Positions 59,901 through 64,000 of a stretch of DNA of 64,000 nt are shown here, in pieces. A model generated the notes under the pieces. It saw only the letters and a program-made list of their open reading frames with translations, was not told where the DNA came from and did not search any database. Positions within the stretch are counted from its first letter, which is position 1. Every line of letters starts with the position of its first letter. Source of the DNA: Rhyacichthys aspro (lineage: Eukaryota > Chordata > Actinopteri > Gobiiformes > Rhyacichthyidae); contig CM072162.1 in NCBI GenBank assembly GCA_036850595.1, positions 17,971,758 through 18,035,757 of the forward strand. The letters are read 5' to 3'. The position numbers and the translations under genes are program-made.

Positions 59901-62393
59901 TTTTATCTGGTACCCATCAGAATTGGGCAACAAAGCATCCAGTGACTATTTTATGAATTAGAATAGCCATGTCCACTGTTGAGAGAAATATTACAGTGGT
60001 ATGGTTTTCATTTTTTTGTGTCAGCCCTGCTCAGAGACAGAAATGAGAAAATGTGATTCTGACATGTAGCTGTGCTTTGATAATGGACACTCACATTCCA
60101 GACCTGGCACCCTGAGCCTATATTCAGACATATTTTTATTATCAAAGATTTTAATAAATACTAATGTTCAGTGTGTGACCTCAAGCTTTGTCCAGTCATA
60201 TTCCTGCATAAAATGGGACTGTACCCATTGAAATAAGGCATCTCCATGGTATGTCTGCTTACACAAAGCAAGAGAAAAAAAAACATAAACATTGTAAATT
60301 TAACTCCTTTCTACAATGTTATTTATTTTGTTGCACTAGAGTGTGCACATCCTTTTTACATTTTTATTTTGTTACAGCATGCACACGTGTTTTTCTTTTG
60401 TAACACTGTCTTTGCACTTTACCTGAGCTGCCTTAAAAAGTGAATTACTCCACTGTGGGATCAATAACATTTATCTTTGCCTTTAATTGCGGGATTGCAG
60501 TTTTTAGGTACTGATTCCTTGCTTACCGGTCAGGTCCTGTTCGTCCATTCTGTAACTAGCAGACTTCATGGCCATCTCCAGCACTCGGATGCAGCCGTCG
60601 TCTGAGGCCAGCACCACTTTGTCTGATGTGCACCAGTCTATGTCGAGGATGCGGTAGTTGACATTGCGCCCAATCCTCATGCTGCTGACCATTTGGACCT
60701 GAAGGAGGTGAAGACCAAAGAACCAACAAAATATGAGGTGAATAGAGGGTATTCACCTCATATTTTTGTTATATTCAGTGTTTTTGTATAATTGATGAGG
60801 ACAGATGGGGCATATTAGAACAGAAAACATGATATATTAAAAAACAGCAAACAAACTCAAAGGTGTCATCTCTTCCTGGATCTTCACAGGTCTGTGTGGG
60901 AGATGCTGAAGCCCAGATGTCAGCAGATCACTGGAGCATTTCAGAGATGTATCCTGCACTTCTTCCTCTGCTCCTACCTTTCTCTCATGCTGTTTATTCA
61001 CTAAAGCTGTTGCTTCATCCCTCTGCAGCCTCATACATCTGTTGTCTAGCTTTTTACGATTAGGGACTAAAACCGTATCTTATCTCAACTCCCATGAAGA
61101 AAACCTATTTCTCCAACAAGACGCTAGTGGTCCATTGGGGCCGTATTTCTCAACCATATGTAGTTTAATGTCCTGAAGCATGTATGCGTGTCTACATTCA
61201 TCTTCTTTTCAATTTAAATGCACATTGTTGCAAGGCTAGCCCTGTAATAGTGTGCATTGGATACAGATATGAAAAAAAATAGTCCATGGTCCAGCTTATG
61301 GCATTAGATCAAAATATGATGTGTGAGCTACAAAGGTGGAAGAAAATGTAGATGAGGCATAAAGAAGATGGTCCCTCTGAATGATCGGTTGTGATGGGTT
61401 AGATGATGATGATTGTAAAATATAAAGAAATTATATAAAAATTGCATAGCCCCATTGTACTTGATTCTAGATGCAATTTTGCAACAAATTAAAGCCACAA
61501 AATAAAACACTGCATTATGCAAGTAACAAAATAACAAAACAGAACACATCTGTCGGGTGAATGCCCTCAAAATAACACTACTGGCTTTTTCACCATCTAG
61601 CAAAAGTTTCTCAAAACTCAGCTGAACTACTTCAGGAAGAGAGGCACATTCAAGTTGCTTTTTAAACACACTATCTGCCATGAAGGCTTTACACAAATGC
61701 CATAAATGGAAAATTTATAGTTAACTCAACCAATCTCTACTGCTAACCAACATATGCAGGTCCACATTACATAAGGATCTGTGCCCTTTACTGGATGTAC
61801 ATGTATATGATTTATGTCAATACTGTGCTGCACAGACACAATTTTAAGAGACAATAGAGACAATAATTCAGCGCTCCAGTGATTAGAGAGCTACAGAAAC
61901 ACATTCATTCTGCCAGAGTAAATCTGGTCAAGGCTGTAAAGCACAGCCATGAACTGGCAGACTGTTACAGATGCTCCCTGTTCATCTCAGTTATGGAGCA
62001 TAACCAAGTGATGCATTATGGGAATTCATCATGTGTATATAATGCTCCATATGTGACTGCCAAGATTTGGTGTATGGAGCCTTACGTCTTTGGTGTCCCA
62101 GACCTCGGCTCCATCTGTGTACATCACCAGCAGCTTCTGGTTGCCTTTCCCTGGAGCAAAGCGGATTTTCTTCACCCAGCCTCGGTGTGTTGGTATTCCC
62201 CTGAAAACAGCAACAACCGACATTTATAGACGATGATAACCAAAGTGAAAGGAAAGATAGTTAGATAGTATATGACTTTAACCTACCTCGACAAACGGGC
62301 TTTAAGGTCCCAGAAGTTTAGATTTCCATCCACATCACCGAGCACCAGGGTGTCTCCTTTCCAGGCGATGCAGGCGATACTTCCCATACTTCC
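50790..62393 (-). CDS. wdr11: wdr11, WD repeat-containing protein 11 (3' part; 13 coding exons, 5' part outside window)
   Basis: Thirteen minus-strand exons join in phase into 534 codons plus a stop: 62287-62393, 62086-62200, 60527-60698, 59638-59746, 59198-59260, 58856-58921, 57214-57397, 55120-55215, 54058-54223, 53813-53910, 52858-53003, 52408-52487 and 50790-50992. The product matches the C-terminal 40-45% of vertebrate WDR11 (about 1,220 residues). Near-invariant blocks include ASDDGCIRVLE, GPSQSTIKLVATNMIANGKL and GEWNRAAWLAKVRLNP. The first three exons carry WD-type repeats ending FWD, VWD and VLE; the rest is helical. The known family role is as a scaffold, with FAM91A1 and C17orf75, for golgin capture of endosome-derived vesicles at the trans-Golgi network. 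It is also linked to Hedgehog signalling, ciliogenesis and human hypogonadotropic hypogonadism. Eleven introns are GT-AG and the last is AT-AC. The tail after the conserved helices is longer and more acidic than in mammals. The open frame is intact. Identity is certain for practical purposes; the start codon and promoter are not in the window. Confidence 0.97.
51002..51011 (-). promoter_or_regulatory. U12-type branch site
   Basis: The minus strand reads TCCTTGACCT, matching TCCTTRAC, the U12 snRNA pairing site. There is no long polypyrimidine tract between it and the acceptor, and the spacing to the AC acceptor is in the usual U12 range. Confidence 0.85.
52398..52407 (-). promoter_or_regulatory. 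U12-type 5' splice site
   Basis: The minus strand reads ATATCCTTTT immediately after the last base of exon 52408-52487, an exact match to the extended donor recognised by U11/U12 snRNPs. Confidence 0.9.
52408..52487 (-). CDS. wdr11: wdr11 penultimate coding exon, ends at a U12-type AT donor
   Basis: 80 bp, 1 + 26 codons + 1 base, acceptor ccggggcag. It encodes MRQFDRAALFIEACLKYGVM and EANDSS. No usable GT donor follows the conserved coding sequence. Instead the exon meets ATATCCTTTT, the consensus 5' splice site of AT-AC U12 introns. Splicing there joins A to AT of the last exon and gives the codon for N. If the intron were retained, translation would add 15 residues after SS and stop at 52361-52363. 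Confidence 0.92.
52858..53003 (-). CDS. wdr11: wdr11 coding exon (VRLNPSESSDVLKRW)
   Basis: 146 bp, 48 codons + 2 bases, acceptor tttatgtag, donor gtaaga. It encodes VRLNPSESSDVLKRWAEHLC and SPQVNQKSKAILVLLSLGCF. It ends in the split serine before MRQFDRAALF. Confidence 0.97.
53237..53452. mobile_element. short hAT-like MITE in a wdr11 intron, 216 bp
   Basis: The left end TAGGGATGCTCCAGTACC and the inverted right end TAGAGCTGTTCAGATACC are similar imperfect inverted repeats. They resemble the TAGGGATGCACCGATACC termini common in fish genomes. Flanks are ATAATAAC (53229-53236) and ATAATAAG (53453-53460), an 8-bp duplication with one change, as expected for hAT. It lies in the wdr11 intron 53004-53812 and leaves the exons untouched. 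Confidence 0.7.
53813..53910 (-). CDS. wdr11: wdr11 coding exon (DKAADACRYLQTYGEW)
   Basis: 98 bp, 2 + 32 codons, acceptor catccatcag, donor gtaact. It encodes GVQLLCLIDKAADACRYLQT and YGEWNRAAWLAK, again nearly identical to mammals. The intron before it is only 147 bp (53911-54057). Confidence 0.97.
54058..54223 (-). CDS. wdr11: wdr11 coding exon (most conserved helical block)
   Basis: 166 bp, 55 codons + 1 base, acceptor tgtttcag, donor gtgctc (weak beyond GT). It encodes TDRAVQLLLETSADNPSYYC and then DSLKACLVTTITSSGPSQST and IKLVATNMIANGKLA. It differs from the mammalian sequence at only a few positions. Confidence 0.97.
54739..54780 (+). repeat. single MITE end inside a wdr11 intron
   Basis: TTAAAGATGCATTGTGTAAT is followed after ten bases by CTACAGCTGAAC, matching the copy at 19931-19972 base for base over most of 42 positions with the same spacing. 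It lies in the intron 54224-55119, which is otherwise AT-rich (TAACTA-type simple sequence around 54920-54995). Confidence 0.5.
55120..55215 (-). CDS. wdr11: wdr11 coding exon (LQEVKRSSYDHTKKC)
   Basis: 96 bp, exactly 32 codons in phase 0, acceptor cttcacag, donor gtgggt. It encodes KFQLDRVHLQEVKRSSYDHT and ends ADQLLLLGQ. Conserved helical segment of the C-terminal region. Confidence 0.96.
55216..57213 (-). other. wdr11: wdr11 intron, 1,998 bp, no internal feature recognised
   Basis: GT-AG intron and the longest complete one in the window. It is AT-rich, especially at 56200-56520, and includes weak GATAT-type sequence that may be a decayed transposon. No additional exon is needed: the flanking exons join in phase 0 at YFQ|KFQL exactly as in mammals. 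Confidence 0.8.
57214..57397 (-). CDS. wdr11: wdr11 coding exon (GDESDLLFWTVASHYL)
   Basis: 184 bp, 1 + 61 codons, acceptor aattgtag, donor gtcagt. It encodes LFGDESDLLFWTVASHYL, then a variable hydrophilic linker rich in Q, S, T and E, then HLDICHDVLCESSYFQ. Both flanking helical blocks match WDR11; the linker is where fish and mammals differ most. Confidence 0.95.
58648..58722 (+). repeat. remnant of the same teleost repeat tail, in a wdr11 intron
   Basis: GGTGTACCCAACCTC, then CAGGATAAGTGGAAGAAGAT and GAATGCATAAATAAA correspond to the usual GGTGTACCCCGCCTC and GGATAAGCGGAAGAAGATG of the family. It lies in the intron 57398-58855. That intron otherwise shows no recognisable element. Confidence 0.55.
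58856..58921 (-). CDS. wdr11: wdr11 coding exon (LLQRCLLVSR)
   Basis: 66 bp, 1 + 21 codons + 2 bases, acceptor ctccccag, donor gtaaat. It encodes DMKSVLQDPELSLLQRCLLV and the S-R that follows. The LLQRCLLVSR block is invariant in WDR11 as I know it, and the CG|G arginine is split by the intron. Confidence 0.95.
59198..59260 (-). CDS. wdr11: wdr11 coding exon (63 bp microexon-sized)
   Basis: 63 bp, 1 + 20 codons + 2 bases, acceptor tttttccag, donor gtaaga. It encodes DYNEKNEIKGLIQEQLNSLS. Mammalian WDR11 has a similar stretch ending EQLNSLSND, so the split AA|T codon restores the conserved asparagine. Confidence 0.94.
59638..59746 (-). CDS. wdr11: wdr11 coding exon (PVWCPYLLLPRAAL)
   Basis: 109 bp, 2 + 35 codons + 2 bases. 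The acceptor is ttgtaaag, with AG directly before ATCCAG. The upstream donor candidate gtgtaag is rejected in favour of the strong GT|gtaagt two bases further, because only this keeps frame into VDYNEKNEIK of the next exon. It encodes PVWCPYLLLPRAALTLKAFL, a hallmark block of WDR11 after the propeller. Confidence 0.95.
60527..60698 (-). CDS. wdr11: wdr11 coding exon, WD repeat (ASDDGCIRVLE)
   Basis: 172 bp, 57 codons + 1 base, bounded by acceptor ccttcag and donor gtaagc. It starts VQMVSSMRIGRNV and contains RILDIDWCTSDKVVLASDDG followed by CIRVLEM. This is the last clear WD-type repeat of the protein. A near-perfect hairpin lies 30 bases upstream of the acceptor (60728-60766). Confidence 0.97.
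60699..62085 (-). other. wdr11: wdr11 intron, 1,387 bp
   Basis: GT-AG intron in phase 0 (TKD|VQM). Besides the hairpin at 60728-60766 it contains no recognised element. The 122-codon minus frame at 61328-61696 has no WDR11 resemblance and is taken as chance. Confidence 0.8.
60728..60766. other. perfect 17-bp inverted repeat (hairpin) before a wdr11 acceptor
   Basis: The arms AAAATATGAGGTGAATA (60728-60744) and its exact reverse complement (60750-60766) enclose a 5-base loop GAGGG. In the minus-strand transcript the hairpin ends 29 nt before the acceptor of exon 60527-60698, where a branch point would be expected. Confidence 0.85.
62086..62200 (-). CDS. wdr11: wdr11 coding exon, WD repeat (AEVWDTKD)
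   Basis: 115 bp, 1 + 38 codons, bounded by acceptor ttttcag and donor gtaagg. It encodes GIPTHRGWVKKIRFAPGKGN and a repeat ending DGAEVWDTKD. The block is almost identical to mammalian WDR11. The intron before it is only 86 bp (62201-62286), the shortest in this part of the gene. Confidence 0.96.
62287..62393 (-). CDS. wdr11: wdr11 coding exon (first visible), WD repeat
   Basis: 107 bp, entered in phase 0 after acceptor ttgcag and left after two bases (AG) at donor gtaggt. It encodes 35 residues including IAWKGDTLVLGDVDG and NLNFWDLK. This is a WD repeat with its closing W-D, matching the second propeller of WDR11. The split AG|G codon gives the arginine that opens the next exon. Confidence 0.95.
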
Positions 62394-64000
62394 CTGCAAC
62401 ATATTCAGAGCACAAGCTGGAGAATTACAGGAAAAAATTAAAGAGAAAGAAAAGTGTAAGCTCTGTGTCTGTGGTGCTTACTCATTGTTTGATTATGTTG
62501 CAGAACTGACAATCAATATAATACACACAAGCAATTCTCATTGCAGAGGTACAAATGTTTGCATTGGATTTTAAGATGTAACACTGTAAATTGAATATCA
62601 TTCAGAAACAAAATGTCAGAAGAATGATGTGTGATTTTCTGTACATAGTATGAGCTAAGAACAGTTTATGGAGCAGGTGAGAGGCCACAAAACCTGCACT
62701 GGGACAACATGAGATAACTAGATGAATATTGTAATAACAGTATGACCTGTGATAATCTGAATGCTTTGGCCTAGTAAAGATTGTTCACTGTTATATTTTC
62801 AAAAAGGCAGTGGCTGTATATTGTGAAAGCTAGCTAGGGTTAATCTGACTGGCCTTCAGCTCAATCTATGGTAGACATTCTTGTAAATCTTGTTTGTGAA
62901 GAATGATTTAAACTCGTTTAGTACAAAACATACAAAAGAAAACTACAGCATCCGCATTTAAATATAGACATGAAATGAAAATCTATAAAGAGAAATGGAG
63001 TGAAATGTGCAGAGTAAACAGTCATAGCAGAAACAGCAGCTGCACTTCTTAGAAAACACCCAGCTCTCTGTCAATTTATGATGAAGTATACATTAAAAAC
63101 AAGAAAATAAATTAAAATATACCAGTGACAGGCGAGTGGTAAACAAGTTTGATAACTCTGAGCCGAGACCAGACAAGAGCCCGCTGATGGAGACATTAAG
63201 CAGGAGCTCGGCGTTCACATTATGGTTGGATTAAGGGTGATGACAAAACTTTTTTAAGAGAGTTTCTGTCGGCGTGTAGGATATGAAGATTCACGATCAT
63301 CCTGAAAGGACCATAAAACCTTTGGGGTATGCAAATCTTTTAGCAATGAATCTGCAGCCGTCACTGAGATAAGGTTTTAAATCCCCAGGCAAACCTCCAG
63401 CGTCTGTGTGCAGTGTGTGAATGGAGGCAGCAGGTCGTGAGCAGGCAAAACACAGCGTGACAATAGAGACGGGTGCTCATAAATGAACTCCAAAATCTGA
63501 TATGTGACAGTGGCTTTCCTCTCTGTGCCAAGACGATGCCGAACAATGTCAACAGTTTGGAGGCCTCAAAATAAGTTACAGTAACAGATAAATCTGAGTG
63601 ACAGGAAATAATATTTTGCAATTCTCCATGACAGAACACAGAAAAAAGTTTACTCTTATAAATCAAGCTTCAGAAAGGCACAGATATTGCACAAGTTATG
63701 AAAAGATAAGCCCAAATGGATCCTAAAGCCTTATCAAAACTTGGCCTATAAACACAGACATTTCATAGATCAGCTAAAATATATTTCTCATGCTCTTAGA
63801 TTCATTTTCACTCATTTTAATAGTTGATTCAATAATTGCAAGTCCTATTGTCATTGCAATATTCAACTTAGTAATTGTGTATGTCACATATTTTACTCAT
63901 ATCATGCAGTGCTATTAGGTTTGGACAGGACTTGTACTCTTCTTCAGTATCTACGCACTCTGGTCTTGGTCATGATTTGGTTAAATGAACTGCACTTAAA
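62394..64000 (-). other. wdr11: probable wdr11 intron running off the window
   Basis: No WD-type exon is visible upstream of 62393 on the minus strand. The minus frame 63361-63666 lacks any WDR11-like sequence. The N-terminal half of the gene must therefore lie beyond position 64,000. Confidence 0.75.

Overview
This window is vertebrate nuclear DNA, most likely from a ray-finned fish. The only protein-coding gene I can support is the 3' part of wdr11 (WD repeat domain 11), on the minus strand. Its protein is clearly WDR11 but diverged from the mammalian one. Introns are short to moderate. The repeats around it (tRNA-derived SINE remnants, hAT-like and TTAA-flanked non-autonomous DNA transposons, a minisatellite) fit a teleost genome.

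Layout. Positions 1 to about 50,100 hold no gene I can recognise. Every open frame there is short, lacks family resemblance and is not bounded by convincing splice sites. This stretch holds a tRNA-derived SINE (5,755-5,921), a 405-bp hAT-like element with an exact 8-bp target duplication (13,346-13,750), a SINE-like remnant (18,868-19,065), a 373-bp TTAA/inverted-repeat MITE (28,074-28,446), a CA microsatellite (30,752-30,776), a G-quadruplex motif (31,659-31,678), an indel-free array of 26 x 31 bp (40,429-41,234) and a cluster of CTCF-like motifs (45,843-48,191). A second SINE (50,105-50,275) lies just beyond the 3' end of wdr11.

From 50,790 to 62,393 there are thirteen coding exons of wdr11 on the minus strand. 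I joined them by splice site and reading phase. Together they encode the last 534 residues plus the stop. The first part of the gene lies beyond the right edge of the window; 62,394-64,000 looks like intron. The encoded part covers three WD-type repeats of the second propeller and the alpha-helical C-terminal region.

The most notable observation is the last coding intron (50,993-52,407). It is a minor-spliceosome (U12-type) AT-AC intron: the donor reads ATATCCTTTT, the branch site TCCTTGAC lies 12 nt before the acceptor, and the intron ends in AC. Only this splice restores the C-terminus in an ungapped match to mammalian WDR11; no GT-AG choice does so without losing conserved sequence. The other eleven introns are GT-AG.

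In mammals WDR11 and FGFR2 lie tail to tail across a large gene desert. The gene-free 50 kb beyond the wdr11 3' end may be the compact fish counterpart. That is inference, since no fgfr2 exon is visible here.
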